Source: Aliivibrio sifiae (GTDB lineage: Bacteria > Pseudomonadota > Gammaproteobacteria > Enterobacterales > Vibrionaceae). Taken from it: a DNA stretch of 64,000 bases. The notes below the pieces were generated by a model. The model searched no databases, was not told the DNA's origin, and saw nothing but the letters and a program-made list of their open reading frames with translations. Positions within the stretch are counted from its first letter, which is position 1, and each line of letters opens with the position of its first letter. Shown here piece by piece: positions 8,995-19,750 of this stretch. The stretch spans positions 577,742-641,741 of the forward strand of contig NZ_MSCO01000001.1 of NCBI RefSeq assembly GCF_002954705.1, given 5' to 3'. The translations under genes and the position numbers were made by a program.

Positions 8995-10512
8995 ATGGAA
9001 GCACAATCATTTGGTACAGTAAATTATATCGCTCTTTTTGCCTATCTAGCGGCAATTATGGCGGTGGGTGTTTATTTTGCGCGTCGTCAGAAATCCGCTG
9101 ATGATTACTTTAAAGCAGGAGGGCGGATCCCCGGTTGGGCTGCAGGTTTCAGCGTTTTTGCTACTACATTAAGCTCTATCACATTTATGTCTATTCCGGC
9201 AAAAGCGTACACCAGTGACTGGACATTTTTGATTGGTCAATATGTTGCTATTGCTATTCTTCCTATTGTCTTTTGGTTCTACATTCCTTTTTTTAGAAAG
9301 TTGAATCTTACTTCTGTTTATGAATATTTAGAAAGACGTTTTGACGTAAGAATGCGTTTGTTTGGCAGCATTTCTTTTATGTTATTTCATATTGGTCGTA
9401 TTGCAATCGTTACTTATTTAACCGCGTTAGCACTAATGCCATTCATCGATATTAGCCCATTAATGATTGTCTTCTTAATTGGTGTTCTTTGTATTATCTA
9501 CACCTTCCTTGGTGGTATTGAAGGCGTTATTTGGACCGATGTAATTCAAGGTATTATGCTTTCTATTGCGGCTATTCTTATCTTTGTTGTTATCTGTTTT
9601 AACGTAGATGGCGGCATTGTTGAAGTGTTTAGCATGTCAAATCAAGCAAACAAATACTTCCCAACTGAGCAATTTAGTTGGAGTTGGACTGAAAGTACGA
9701 TTCCGGTATTAATGATTGGTTTCTTCTTTGCTTCTCTACAACAATTCACAGCAAGCCAAGATGTGGTTCAACGTTATATCGTTACCGACAATATTGATGA
9801 AACTAAAAAAGCACTGATCACGAATGCAAAATTAGTTGCTTGTGTTCCTGTGTTCTTCTTTGCGGTGGGCTCTGCACTATTTGCTTACTACACTCAAAAT
9901 CCTGAGCTGCTTCCTGCTGATTTTAATACTGGTGGTATCTTGCCTTTCTATATTATTTCGCAAATGCCTGTCGGTGTTGCAGGTCTGATTATTGCCGCTA
10001 TTTTTGCTGCATCACAATCTAGTATTTCAAGCAGCTTGAACAGTATTGCCGCGTGTTTTACCTCTGATATTTATGAAAAAGTAAGTAAAAACCCAACCTC
10101 TGAGCAGAAACTAAGAGTGGGTAGAACCCTAACGGTTGTCGCTGGTATTTTGGGTGTTGTTGCTTCTACTTATTTGATTATGTCGAATGAAAGTGAAATC
10201 TGGGATGCGTTTAACAGCTTACTTGGCTTGATGGGTGGCCCAATGACAGGATTATTTATGCTAGGCATCTTTATCCGCCGTGCAAATGCAAACAGTGCGT
10301 TACTAGGTGTGGTTGCAAGTATCGCTACTGTGTTGTGGGTTCGTTCTGCTACCGATTTAAACTTCTTCTTCTACGGTGTTATCGGGACGTTGATGGTGGT
10401 TATTGTTGGTTATTTAACGGCACCGATGTTTAAAAATAATTTAAATAGCGACGAAATTGATGAGTTAAGTGCAACGAAAGACAAGAACTCAAAATCAGCA
10501 GCAAAAGCATAA
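8995..10512 (+). CDS. Sodium:solute symporter, probable sialic acid transporter
   Basis: A 505-residue SSS-family membrane protein with about 13-14 transmembrane segments. Family features include the SADDYFKAGGRIPGW motif after TM1 and the GGIEGVIWTDVIQG segment. An AAAGG ribosome-binding site precedes the ATG. It lies 59 bp after nanK and before nanQ, so sialic acid import with Na+ is the likely role, as shown for the SSS protein SiaT of Proteus mirabilis. Vibrio cholerae and V. vulnificus use a TRAP transporter at this position, so this locus uses a different uptake route. The C-terminal tail is charged and cytoplasmic. Confidence 0.85.
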   Translation: MEAQSFGTVNYIALFAYLAAIMAVGVYFARRQKSADDYFKAGGRIPGWAAGFSVFATTLSSITFMSIPAKAYTSDWTFLIGQYVAIAILPIVFWFYIPFFRKLNLTSVYEYLERRFDVRMRLFGSISFMLFHIGRIAIVTYLTALALMPFIDISPLMIVFLIGVLCIIYTFLGGIEGVIWTDVIQGIMLSIAAILIFVVICFNVDGGIVEVFSMSNQANKYFPTEQFSWSWTESTIPVLMIGFFFASLQQFTASQDVVQRYIVTDNIDETKKALITNAKLVACVPVFFFAVGSALFAYYTQNPELLPADFNTGGILPFYIISQMPVGVAGLIIAAIFAASQSSISSSLNSIAACFTSDIYEKVSKNPTSEQKLRVGRTLTVVAGILGVVASTYLIMSNESEIWDAFNSLLGLMGGPMTGLFMLGIFIRRANANSALLGVVASIATVLWVRSATDLNFFFYGVIGTLMVVIVGYLTAPMFKNNLNSDEIDELSATKDKNSKSAAKA

Positions 10513-10568
10513 TTGATAATTTACTTTGAGCCTTTGCATTTACCTAAAGGCTCTTTTAAGGACAGTTT

Positions 10569-11039
10569 ATGATTTACGGTCATATTGAACATCAAAAAAC
10601 AAACCAGTATTTACCAAGTGTTATTCAACAATGTTTAGTCTATTTAAATGAGACAGATTTAGAAGCGTTGCCAACAGGAAAGCACATTATTGATGGTGAG
10701 CGAATTTTTGCTAATGTAATGGAATTTGAAACAGGTGAAGCAAGCAGTAAGCAAGCTGAAGTGCATAAAGAATACATTGATGTGCAATGCTTAATTCGTG
10801 GTGAAGAGCGTATTCAATATTCATTGGAAGATGCGGAAAATCCAATCGCTAAATCTTATGATGAAGAAAATGATTTTTACTTAGTAGAAAGTATGAATCA
10901 ATGTAATGAAGTGATTATGCATCCTAAAATGTTTGCTGTGCTCTTACCTGAAGAGCCACATAAACCGGGGTGTCTAATATCTCAATCTGGATTGATTAAA
11001 AAGATAGTGATTAAAGTTCATCGAAGTTTATTAGCATAA
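10569..11039 (+). CDS. nanQ: NanQ/YhcH-type sialic acid anomerase
   Basis: A 156-residue cupin-like protein of the YhcH/YjgK/YiaL family (DUF386), with the conserved KEYIDVQCLIRGEERI and AVLLPEEPHKPG motifs carrying candidate metal-binding residues. E. coli YhcH (NanQ) speeds anomer conversion of N-acetylneuraminate for use by NanA. It ends the nan operon and is followed by a bidirectional terminator. A GGA ribosome-binding site precedes the ATG. Confidence 0.88.
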   Translation: MIYGHIEHQKTNQYLPSVIQQCLVYLNETDLEALPTGKHIIDGERIFANVMEFETGEASSKQAEVHKEYIDVQCLIRGEERIQYSLEDAENPIAKSYDEENDFYLVESMNQCNEVIMHPKMFAVLLPEEPHKPGCLISQSGLIKKIVIKVHRSLLA

Positions 11040-11052
11040 TTGATTGAAAATA

Positions 11053-11102
11053 AAAGCCCTGATAGGTACTTAGTTATGGCATAAGTATTATCAGGGCTTT
11101 GT
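11053..11102. terminator. Bidirectional terminator between nanQ and ureG
   Basis: Inverted repeat AAAGCCCTGATA (11053-11064) with TATCAGGGCTTT (11089-11100), plus inner ACTTA/TAAGT pairing. It lies between the convergent nan and ure operons. Confidence 0.8.
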
Positions 11103-11156
11103 CTTATCTAGAAAGGATTTTATTGATGCTTGTTTATCGTAATTTGCTTAGCGTAA

Positions 11157-11777
11157 TTATTTTACGTCTAGCATGCCGCGATCAACGATGAATTCGATAA
11201 TTTTTTCTAGGCCAACGCCTTTTTTCAGATTGGCAAATACGTATGGGCGAGTAGGGCGCATACGAGCGGTATCTGATTCCATTACTTCAAGAGATGCACC
11301 AACATACGGTGCTAAGTCGATTTTGTTGATGATCAATAGATCTGACTTAGTAATACCTGGGCCACCTTTACGTGGGATCTTTTCGCCTTCAGCAACATCA
11401 ATCACATAGATGGTTAAGTCAGCTAACTCTGGACTGAATGTCGCACTTAGGTTATCGCCGCCGCTTTCAATAAATACCACATCTAGATTTTTATGGCGCT
11501 GTGCTAACTCTTCAACCGCAGCTAAATTCATTGATGCATCTTCACGAATCGCTGTGTGAGGACAGCCACCCGTTTCAACACCAATGATACGATCAGCAGC
11601 AAGTGCTTCCGCTTGAGTTAATATCTTTGCATCTTCTTGAGTATAAATATCGTTAGTGACTACGGCGATTTGGTAGGTATCACGCAGTGTTTTACACAGA
11701 ACTTCTAATAGTGCAGTTTTACCTGAACCAACAGGACCGCCAACACCAATACGTAAAGGTTGTTTGTAATCTTGCAT
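11157..11777 (-). CDS. ureG: Urease accessory GTPase UreG
   Basis: SIMIBI-class GTPase that drives nickel insertion into urease together with UreD, UreE and UreF. The P-loop [15 protein letters not shown] lies near the N-terminus, then the metal-binding [13 protein letters not shown] (Cys-Pro-His) and the base-recognition [11 protein letters not shown] start at the ATG at 11777 (206 residues, the family length, [14 protein letters not shown]); the longer frame to 11864 would overlap ureF. Last gene of ureDABCEFG. Confidence 0.95.
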   Translation of the reverse strand: MQDYKQPLRIGVGGPVGSGKTALLEVLCKTLRDTYQIAVVTNDIYTQEDAKILTQAEALAADRIIGVETGGCPHTAIREDASMNLAAVEELAQRHKNLDVVFIESGGDNLSATFSPELADLTIYVIDVAEGEKIPRKGGPGITKSDLLIINKIDLAPYVGASLEVMESDTARMRPTRPYVFANLKKGVGLEKIIEFIVDRGMLDVK

Positions 11778-11787
11778 TTGCTTCTTC

Positions 11788-12453
11788 TTATGATCTAAAT
11801 AGTCGAGTGTATTGGCTCTCGTGTCGAGAACTTGCCAATACTTGCGCTGGGGTGAAACTACCAATGAGGTGTTCAGGCCAGTGCTGTGATTTATCTACTG
11901 CTTGTAAGATAACGTCTGCCATTTCTAATAGCAGTTGTTGTCCTGCACTTTGTCCTAGAGGGACAAGCTTTATGCCAACAATGGTGGCATTTTCAAGCCA
12001 CCCCCAGGCATACGCTGCGGCTAACTTTCTTTCTGATAATTGCCAATGGTTAGCAGCAAGTGCGAATGCCGCAATTTGAGTCTGCTTTACCATTGGTAGG
12101 GTGGTTTGATTGAGTTCAATCCCTAATTTTGGTAATAACATAGAGAAGGCCAATCCTCTCTGTCTCTCTTCAAGACGTAGTTCTTTAGTCTCTCGATTGG
12201 CGATAACAAAATCGCTCCATTCTTGAGCTTCTTGCCATTGTTCATTTTTTATTAATTGCGTCATTTTAGCCAAAATAGGCAGCTCTAATGTGGCAATGCT
12301 GTCCATTAATTGGTTGCTTAGCCAATGTTTTAACTCTGTAACATTGCTAACCCAGCCTTTTTCTATTGCCCATTCTAACCCTTGAGAATAGGTAAATGAG
12401 CCAACAGGTAGTGATGGGCTAATTAGTTGGTAGAGCCTTAAATCCTCTAACAC
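11788..12453 (-). CDS. ureF: Urease accessory protein UreF
   Basis: A 221-residue all-helical protein that, with UreD, forms the platform on the apo-urease where UreG delivers nickel. The N-terminal block [19 protein letters not shown] is diagnostic of UreF. The start codon is GTG at 12453, supported by GAGG upstream. It is separated by 10-11 nt from ureE and ureG. Confidence 0.93.
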   Translation of the reverse strand: MLEDLRLYQLISPSLPVGSFTYSQGLEWAIEKGWVSNVTELKHWLSNQLMDSIATLELPILAKMTQLIKNEQWQEAQEWSDFVIANRETKELRLEERQRGLAFSMLLPKLGIELNQTTLPMVKQTQIAAFALAANHWQLSERKLAAAYAWGWLENATIVGIKLVPLGQSAGQQLLLEMADVILQAVDKSQHWPEHLIGSFTPAQVLASSRHESQYTRLFRS

Positions 12454-12464
12454 AATGGCCTCGC

Positions 12465-12953
12465 TTAATGGTGGTGACCATCGTGTGAGCCAGCACTTGA
12501 GCCGCCATAAGCGCCCGGTTCTGGTTGGTATTTAGCTTGTTCTACTCTTACGTTTAATCCTAAACGTTGCACCATGTCATCCAGTACGTGATCGTGTAGG
12601 TAACGGCACCAACCTGCTTCAACTTGTAGAGGTACGTGACGGTTACCTAGGTGATAGCATGCTTTTGCTAGTAATAGTAAATCATCGCTGTAAACCGTTG
12701 ATACCGTCTCTTCGGCTGCGGTGATCATCGCTTGAATACCATCATCGCTTTCTACAATGTCGTGTTCTTTTAATACGGTACCGCGAGGTAAGAATAGACC
12801 CGCATCAGAGCCATCACTTAAGGTGACTTTTAAACGACTTTTTGTACGCTCTAGCATCGTTAGGCAAAGCGTAAGTCCTGTTGTGTCGTGTGAATGCACT
12901 TCACCGTGATGATCGTCATGGTGGTGATGTGCAAGGTGAGTAAATTTAATCAT
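12465..12953 (-). CDS. ureE: Urease nickel metallochaperone UreE with His-rich ends
   Basis: A 162-residue nickel chaperone that hands Ni2+ to UreG/urease. The peptide-binding and metal-binding domains are seen in the middle ([23 protein letters not shown]). Unusually it is histidine-rich at both ends: [18 protein letters not shown] within the first 25 residues and DGHHH at the C-terminus. Many UreE proteins have only the C-terminal tail. This suggests added nickel storage capacity. Within the ureDABCEFG operon. Confidence 0.93.
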   Translation of the reverse strand: MIKFTHLAHHHHDDHHGEVHSHDTTGLTLCLTMLERTKSRLKVTLSDGSDAGLFLPRGTVLKEHDIVESDDGIQAMITAAEETVSTVYSDDLLLLAKACYHLGNRHVPLQVEAGWCRYLHDHVLDDMVQRLGLNVRVEQAKYQPEPGAYGGSSAGSHDGHHH

Positions 12954-13024
12954 GATTATTCACTGTAAAAGGTGCTCCACCAGAACTAGGAAAACTGGCA
13001 GAGCAAGGTTGCTTGGATAATTAT

Positions 13025-15090
<2,066 letters not shown>

Positions 15091-15097
15091 TAGTTCC

Positions 15098-15400
15098 TTA
15101 AACGATAGGATCGTGAATCGACACTAATTTGGTGCCGTCAGGGAAGGTACATTCAACCTGAACATCTGGGATCATTTCAGGAATTCCTTCCATTACATCA
15201 TCAGCAGTTAAAATTGTACGACCGTAGTTCATGAGGTCTGCCACTGTTCGCCCATCACGAGCACCTTCCATTATTTCAAAACAGATTAAGGCGATGGCTT
15301 CTGGATAATTGAGTTTTAATCCGCGAGCTTTACGTCTTTCCGCGATCATGCCCGCAGATGCAAGCAGCAGTTTGTCTTTTTCTCTTGGTGTTAATTCCAT
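15098..15400 (-). CDS. ureA: Urease gamma subunit
   Basis: A 100-residue subunit with the canonical start [13 protein letters not shown], the [17 protein letters not shown] segment and the C-terminal [14 protein letters not shown]. Lies between ureD and ureB in the operon. Full length for the family. Confidence 0.97.
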   Translation of the reverse strand: MELTPREKDKLLLASAGMIAERRKARGLKLNYPEAIALICFEIMEGARDGRTVADLMNYGRTILTADDVMEGIPEMIPDVQVECTFPDGTKLVSIHDPIV

Positions 15401-15415
15401 TGCGATTCCAACTTA

Positions 15416-16279
15416 TTATGTAGCCCAGATGCGTGGGACTTCGGGTAATGTTCCTAACCAGTCTTGGCGAGTGTGTTGCCATAAAGTGCTGAAACACGCC
15501 ATCATGGGTTCTGTTTGGTAACCTAAATAGCGGATAACCAATAAGCCATCAATTTGAGTAATTCCACAAATAGGATCGCTATTGCCAAATAACCCAGTTT
15601 GTTCATGGAAATGTTCATCTATCAGTATTCTTAACTTGTCTTCTAATCCCTCAGAAGCGGGGTAAATAAAGAGATTGCCAAGCATTGGGTAATCTCGCAT
15701 TCCTGCGGCATGTTTTGTTTCATCGAGGGAATCGATATACATGGATTCTGACAGAATTAATTTGTCATCAATTTTAATATTAGTACGGCCTGTCACCATG
15801 CCATTTTCAAAAATCTCATTGAGAACTGGGCGACCAAAACAGTTCATTTCCCAGCCAATAAAGTGAGCGTTTTTATGCAGGGTTATTTGTGTATTCAAGC
15901 GCGCTTGGCCATTAGGAAAAAAGATATTTTCTTGGGGAAGCCATTCTAAGAAACCAGTATCATCCACATTTAAGCGCTGTGTTTGAGTTGATGTTGCACC
16001 TGAGCTTCGATAAAACTTAGTCGCTCCGGGTGTGGTAATTAATGAATGTGCTTCTGGGGCGACATGAATATTAATATTGAGTTGATCACCACCGACTACG
16101 CCACCTGGAGGGTGAAGTAGATAAGTATGAGCTATCCCAACTTCTGGATAAAAAGGGCGCTGCACCATTAATGGGCCAACTTGTTCACGATGAACTAGTT
16201 TGGTATTTGAGCCTCTTTTTTCATAGAAAAGGGATATATCTGCTAACCAACCAGAGGGTGATGTATTTATTTCAGACAT
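15416..16279 (-). CDS. ureD: Urease accessory protein UreD (UreH)
   Basis: A 287-residue beta-rich accessory protein that binds apo-urease and links UreF-UreG to it. UreD motifs seen: [20 protein letters not shown] and [13 protein letters not shown]. First gene of the ureDABCEFG operon; the promoter must lie in 16280-16649, where there is a 22-bp near-palindrome. No ureR-type activator gene is present nearby. Confidence 0.94.
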   Translation of the reverse strand: MSEINTSPSGWLADISLFYEKRGSNTKLVHREQVGPLMVQRPFYPEVGIAHTYLLHPPGGVVGGDQLNINIHVAPEAHSLITTPGATKFYRSSGATSTQTQRLNVDDTGFLEWLPQENIFFPNGQARLNTQITLHKNAHFIGWEMNCFGRPVLNEIFENGMVTGRTNIKIDDKLILSESMYIDSLDETKHAAGMRDYPMLGNLFIYPASEGLEDKLRILIDEHFHEQTGLFGNSDPICGITQIDGLLVIRYLGYQTEPMMACFSTLWQHTRQDWLGTLPEVPRIWAT

Positions 16280-16649
16280 AATTGGTCCTGCCGATATGGC
16301 ATATTTTCTTTAAAAGAAATAATGAAAACAAATAGCAAAATACTCCAGTTTTTAAAAACTAGAGAAGTAAGTATTCTAAATAAATTGTAAGAGCCTAAAT
16401 CGCGGCAGTGTTGAGTTAAGTACTCATATTTACAGTAAAGGTAATCTAGTTTGAGTGAACATGAATATGAAAAATAGATTAACTTTAGATAAGGTTTTTG
16501 AACGCTTTGTGATCTGGATATTAATCCTATATTTTAAACTTGGCAACAGAAATATAGTGAAAAAAGAGAACTTTTTTAGGTCTTTAAATTTGTTAAATAT
16601 AAGTAGAAAATTTATTCTAAAATTTAGTCAATATCTTTGAATAAAATGT
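16280..16649. other. Urease upstream region with candidate operator, no convincing gene
   Basis: This 370-bp AT-rich stretch separates ureD from the end of the nickel-type importer operon, both on the minus strand. It contains the palindrome described at 16343-16364. A possible 61-codon frame on the plus strand (16455-16640, GTG start, Lys/Ile/Asn-rich, no ribosome-binding site) looks like chance AT-rich coding. No NikR-type GTATGA/TCATAC pair was seen. Confidence 0.5.
16343..16364. promoter_or_regulatory. 22-bp near-palindrome upstream of ureD, candidate operator
   Basis: AGTTTTTAAAAACT at 16347-16360 is a perfect 14-bp palindrome, extended by CTC/GAG at both ends with one mismatch. It lies 64-85 bp upstream of the ureD start, in a typical operator position. 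No regulator can be named from sequence. Confidence 0.4.
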
Positions 16650-17237
16650 CTATTTTAAGGTAATTACTTTTTCACAAATGGAGTTAAGTAAGCTCTTTTC
16701 ATGTGAAATAATTAAAAGCCCAATATTTTTTTCTTTACTTAGTTTAAGTAATTGTGTCCAAATTGATTGCTGAGTTATCGGGTCGAGTTGAGCTGTTATC
16801 TCATCACACAATAAATATTGAGTGGTAGGCAATAATGCTCGTAGCAGTGCGATACGTTGAAGTTGTCCGCCAGACAACTCTTTTGGGTAGCGAGACAGCC
16901 ATTCCTTTTCAATACTAAAACTCTTTAAATGGGAGTCAAAATCGACTTGGCGAAAGCTTTCTTTTAGTGATTTTAATAATGTCCATTTTGGATTAAATGA
17001 AAGCTCTGGATGTTGCCCGACCCACTGTACGGGATTGGCTTTATGTTTATCGTAAGCGGGTGTTACTACGATGCCAGAAGTTGGTATTAGAAAACCAGAA
17101 AGTAACATCGCAACGGTTGATTTACCTGAACCGCTAACCCCATTTAAACCAAGAATATCCCCCTGTGCTAAACGGATATCAGGTAAGGGCAGCAATTTTG
17201 TTTGATAACGAACGGTCGCGTTAGTTAAATAAATCAT
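16650..17237 (-). CDS. ABC importer ATPase, NikE-like
   Basis: ATP-binding subunit of the neighbouring importer. Walker A GVSGSGKST, signature LSGGQLQRIALL and Walker B LLCDEITAQLD are present. At 195 residues it is short: it lacks the C-terminal oligopeptide/nickel extension of most NikE/OppF proteins. I start at the ATG at 17237 (MIYLTNATVRY), with a GGAA ribosome-binding site and 1 nt after the previous stop; the longer frame to 17330 overlaps the previous gene by 92 nt. Last gene of the five-gene operon. Confidence 0.8.
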   Translation of the reverse strand: MIYLTNATVRYQTKLLPLPDIRLAQGDILGLNGVSGSGKSTVAMLLSGFLIPTSGIVVTPAYDKHKANPVQWVGQHPELSFNPKWTLLKSLKESFRQVDFDSHLKSFSIEKEWLSRYPKELSGGQLQRIALLRALLPTTQYLLCDEITAQLDPITQQSIWTQLLKLSKEKNIGLLIISHEKSLLNSICEKVITLK

Positions 17238-17238
17238 A

Positions 17239-17994
17239 CTAATTCCAGTTTTTAGGTAATGCTTGCCACAAGGCTTGGCTGTATGAGCCACTATTTCTTT
17301 GAGTGATTTTTTTAGGTGTTGTGTATTCAATAGAAGATAAACTTTCTTGATTATCTACTCCCTGCAATATCAATATATGGTCAGCTATATCAAGTACATA
17401 TTTGATGTCGTGACTGACAATAATGACGGTCTTTTTCTTTTTATGAGCCAATTGTTTGTAGTGTTGAAATAATGCTTCTGCGAATTCATCATTAACACCA
17501 CAGCTTGGTTCATCAGCAATAATAATGTCAGGGTTTTGAATGAAAGCGAGAGCTGATAGGGCTCGTTTAGCCATACCTCCTGATAATTGATGAGGATATA
17601 AATTAGCGACAGAAACAGGAAGTTGAGCTAAAGTCAGAGCATTATTAACAAGGTTTTTGTCAGCGCGTTGATACCATTTTTTTCTAGGGCTGAATTGAAT
17701 TAATTGAGAACCGATTTTTGCTGTTGGGTTTAACGCATTAATACTTTGTGGAACTAATGAAATACGAGTGTTCGGAGGCATTAAAATATTCCCCTTTAGT
17801 GTAAAATCAGCAGAAAGTGAGTTCATAATGGCATTAATTAATGCGCTTTTTCCGCTGCCGCTGGTCCCGATAATAGCTAACACTTCGCCTTCATTAATTG
17901 ATAATGAAAGATCTGTGATGAGAGATTTAGCGTGGTTGTTTTGCTTGATATCCAATGCTGTAATATCGATCATCGCTGTCTTTTTATTTTTCAT
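17239..17994 (-). CDS. ABC importer ATPase, NikD-like
   Basis: A 251-residue ATPase with Walker A GTSGSGKSAL, the SGGMAKRALSALAF signature and Walker B IIIADEPSCGVND. It overlaps the permease stop by 11 nt and is 1 nt from the second ATPase. An internal ATG at 17973 (MIDITALDIKQ) is an alternative start with no better ribosome-binding site. Together with the second ATPase it powers the permease pair. Confidence 0.8.
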   Translation of the reverse strand: MKNKKTAMIDITALDIKQNNHAKSLITDLSLSINEGEVLAIIGTSGSGKSALINAIMNSLSADFTLKGNILMPPNTRISLVPQSINALNPTAKIGSQLIQFSPRKKWYQRADKNLVNNALTLAQLPVSVANLYPHQLSGGMAKRALSALAFIQNPDIIIADEPSCGVNDEFAEALFQHYKQLAHKKKKTVIIVSHDIKYVLDIADHILILQGVDNQESLSSIEYTTPKKITQRNSGSYSQALWQALPKNWN

Positions 17995-18748
17995 AACTTT
18001 TACTGATAGACATGAGTAGTAATAAGCTAATAATTAAAATTATGCCTGGGAACAGAGCAAGCCACCACTGACCACTGAGCAAATATTGACTGGATTCGGA
18101 GAGCATTCCGCCCATCGAAGGCGTAGATGGTTCAATCCCAAAGCCTAAAAATGTTAACCCTGCACCATGCACTAAAGCTTGAGGATATAGAACAAGGATC
18201 CCTGTTAGTATTTGAGGCAGTACATGAGGTGTTAAGTGCGTTTGATAAGAATGCAGTTTTGAATGCCCAAAAGCTAATGAGTGCAATACATAAGGCTTTT
18301 GCCGTAATTGCTCAATTTCAATTTTTAGTAAACGGGTTAACTTTGGCCAATGGCTGAAAGTAATTGCAATAACAAGCCCTTCAAATCCACCGCCAACTAA
18401 TACAGATAAAACAATCATAACTAATAGGTGTGGCAAAGCACTCCAAACGTCGGTCAAAGTATCAATGACATAACTGAGCGTGGTATTAATGTTTCCTATT
18501 AGCGCTAAACAGAGCGACAGTAATGCACAACTTAAAGATGCAAGTCCTCCCATAGCAAGACTAAATAACAATGCTTTAAGGGTTCGACTGAAAACATCTC
18601 TGCCTAACCAATCTGTACCAAACCAATAATTAAAATTTGGCGCGAGATTCTTATTAAATAAATCAATCGCTTCTCCGTTATTTTGCCAAGTAATCGAAGT
18701 CATTAATAAAAGGCAAAACAAGGTTAAAGAAAGATGCTTATTAAGCAT
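17984..18748 (-). CDS. ABC importer permease, NikC/DppC-like
   Basis: A 254-residue inner-membrane permease. It shows the DppC/NikC features FGTDWLGRDVFSRTL (periplasmic loop after TM1) and the cytoplasmic coupling region around SLAFGHSKLHSYQTHLTPHV, with about six membrane segments and the C-terminal GLTFLGFGIEPSTPSMGGM motif. It pairs with the NikB-like permease upstream (18 nt gap). Confidence 0.85.
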   Translation of the reverse strand: MLNKHLSLTLFCLLLMTSITWQNNGEAIDLFNKNLAPNFNYWFGTDWLGRDVFSRTLKALLFSLAMGGLASLSCALLSLCLALIGNINTTLSYVIDTLTDVWSALPHLLVMIVLSVLVGGGFEGLVIAITFSHWPKLTRLLKIEIEQLRQKPYVLHSLAFGHSKLHSYQTHLTPHVLPQILTGILVLYPQALVHGAGLTFLGFGIEPSTPSMGGMLSESSQYLLSGQWWLALFPGIILIISLLLLMSISKSYEK

Positions 18749-18766
18749 TATATATGGCCTTTAAAA

Positions 18767-19750
18767 TTAAAATGACGAAGATAAAGAGAGTCGCTTACTT
18801 AGTAGTGAAGCGGAAGCATTACCAATAAATACAAAAATAGCACAGCAGAAAGTGATCCCTAAAAGTAGAGGCGTATCGCCACTTAACCCTGACTTTACTA
18901 AGGTTTGCCCAATACCAGGGAAGTTAAATACCGTCTCAATAATGACTGAACCGCTGAGTAACTCAGAGAAGCCAGCCAATTGAATAACAAGTGCAGGAAC
19001 CATTGTGTTTCTTAGTAAATGATATCGAACGATTGAGAGTGTTGACTGACCATGCAGGCGAGCATAGTGAACATGCTGACTACTATTTACTTCCATCACT
19101 TTTTCTTTTGTATGTAAAATGATTGGAGCGATTAAACTGAAACATAGAGTAATTAAAGGCAATACGAAATAAGGTGCTTTTTCATTAAAGGATAAGGTTT
19201 CAGGGGCTACTCCAAGAGGAGAAATACCTCCGATTGGAAACCACATTAACTTAATCGCAAAAATGGCAATCAGCATTAACCCAATCCAAAAGCTAGGGAG
19301 CACGTTCATTATTAATGTCAGTTGAGTAATGAATGTGCTCACTTTTCTGGTTGGAAATAGGCCAAGCAGCAACCCAATCCCATAACCTAGAACAAGTGAT
19401 GTGGCACTCGCGCCACACATTAGGATTAAGGAATATTTACTGCGTTGCCAAATGATGTTGCTGACGGGTTCCTGATAATGGTTGGAATAACCTAAATCAC
19501 CAGATAATAGAGCTTGGACAAAGAGGATTATGCGCTCTATCGCACTTTGGTTTAATCCTAATTGCTCCGTCAGTAGATCTTTTCTATCCCCAAAAACCGC
19601 TAATGCATTACCATCAAAATAGGCACTGATCGGATCAATCGGTGATAACGTCAATAACAGCGTTATTAAGATTAAAGCCAAACAGAGTTGCACGATAAGA
19701 CGTGCAAGAGTAATGCATAATTTATTTGAGTAACTTGCGGTTACTGACAT
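18767..19750 (-). CDS. ABC importer permease, NikB/DppB-like
   Basis: Inner-membrane permease of 327 residues with about six membrane segments. DppB/NikB-type motifs: LTEQLGLNQSAIERI, the coupling helix region VHYARLHGQSTLSIVRYHLLR and VIETVFNFPGIGQTL. I take the ATG at 19750 (10-nt overlap with the binding-protein stop); a GTG at 19762 is in the same frame. The peptide/nickel family assignment is sound; substrate is inferred from the adjacent urease. Confidence 0.82.
   Translation of the reverse strand: MSVTASYSNKLCITLARLIVQLCLALILITLLLTLSPIDPISAYFDGNALAVFGDRKDLLTEQLGLNQSAIERIILFVQALLSGDLGYSNHYQEPVSNIIWQRSKYSLILMCGASATSLVLGYGIGLLLGLFPTRKVSTFITQLTLIMNVLPSFWIGLMLIAIFAIKLMWFPIGGISPLGVAPETLSFNEKAPYFVLPLITLCFSLIAPIILHTKEKVMEVNSSQHVHYARLHGQSTLSIVRYHLLRNTMVPALVIQLAGFSELLSGSVIIETVFNFPGIGQTLVKSGLSGDTPLLLGITFCCAIFVFIGNASASLLSKRLSLSSSF

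Noticed and set aside
16455-16640. 61-codon frame upstream of ureD
   Set aside because: GTG start without ribosome-binding site, very Lys/Ile/Asn-rich composition as expected from chance in AT-rich intergenic DNA, no recognisable domain.
16280-16649. NikR operator controlling urease or the importer
   Set aside because: No GTATGA-N16-TCATAC-like pair was found here or at 21430-21734.
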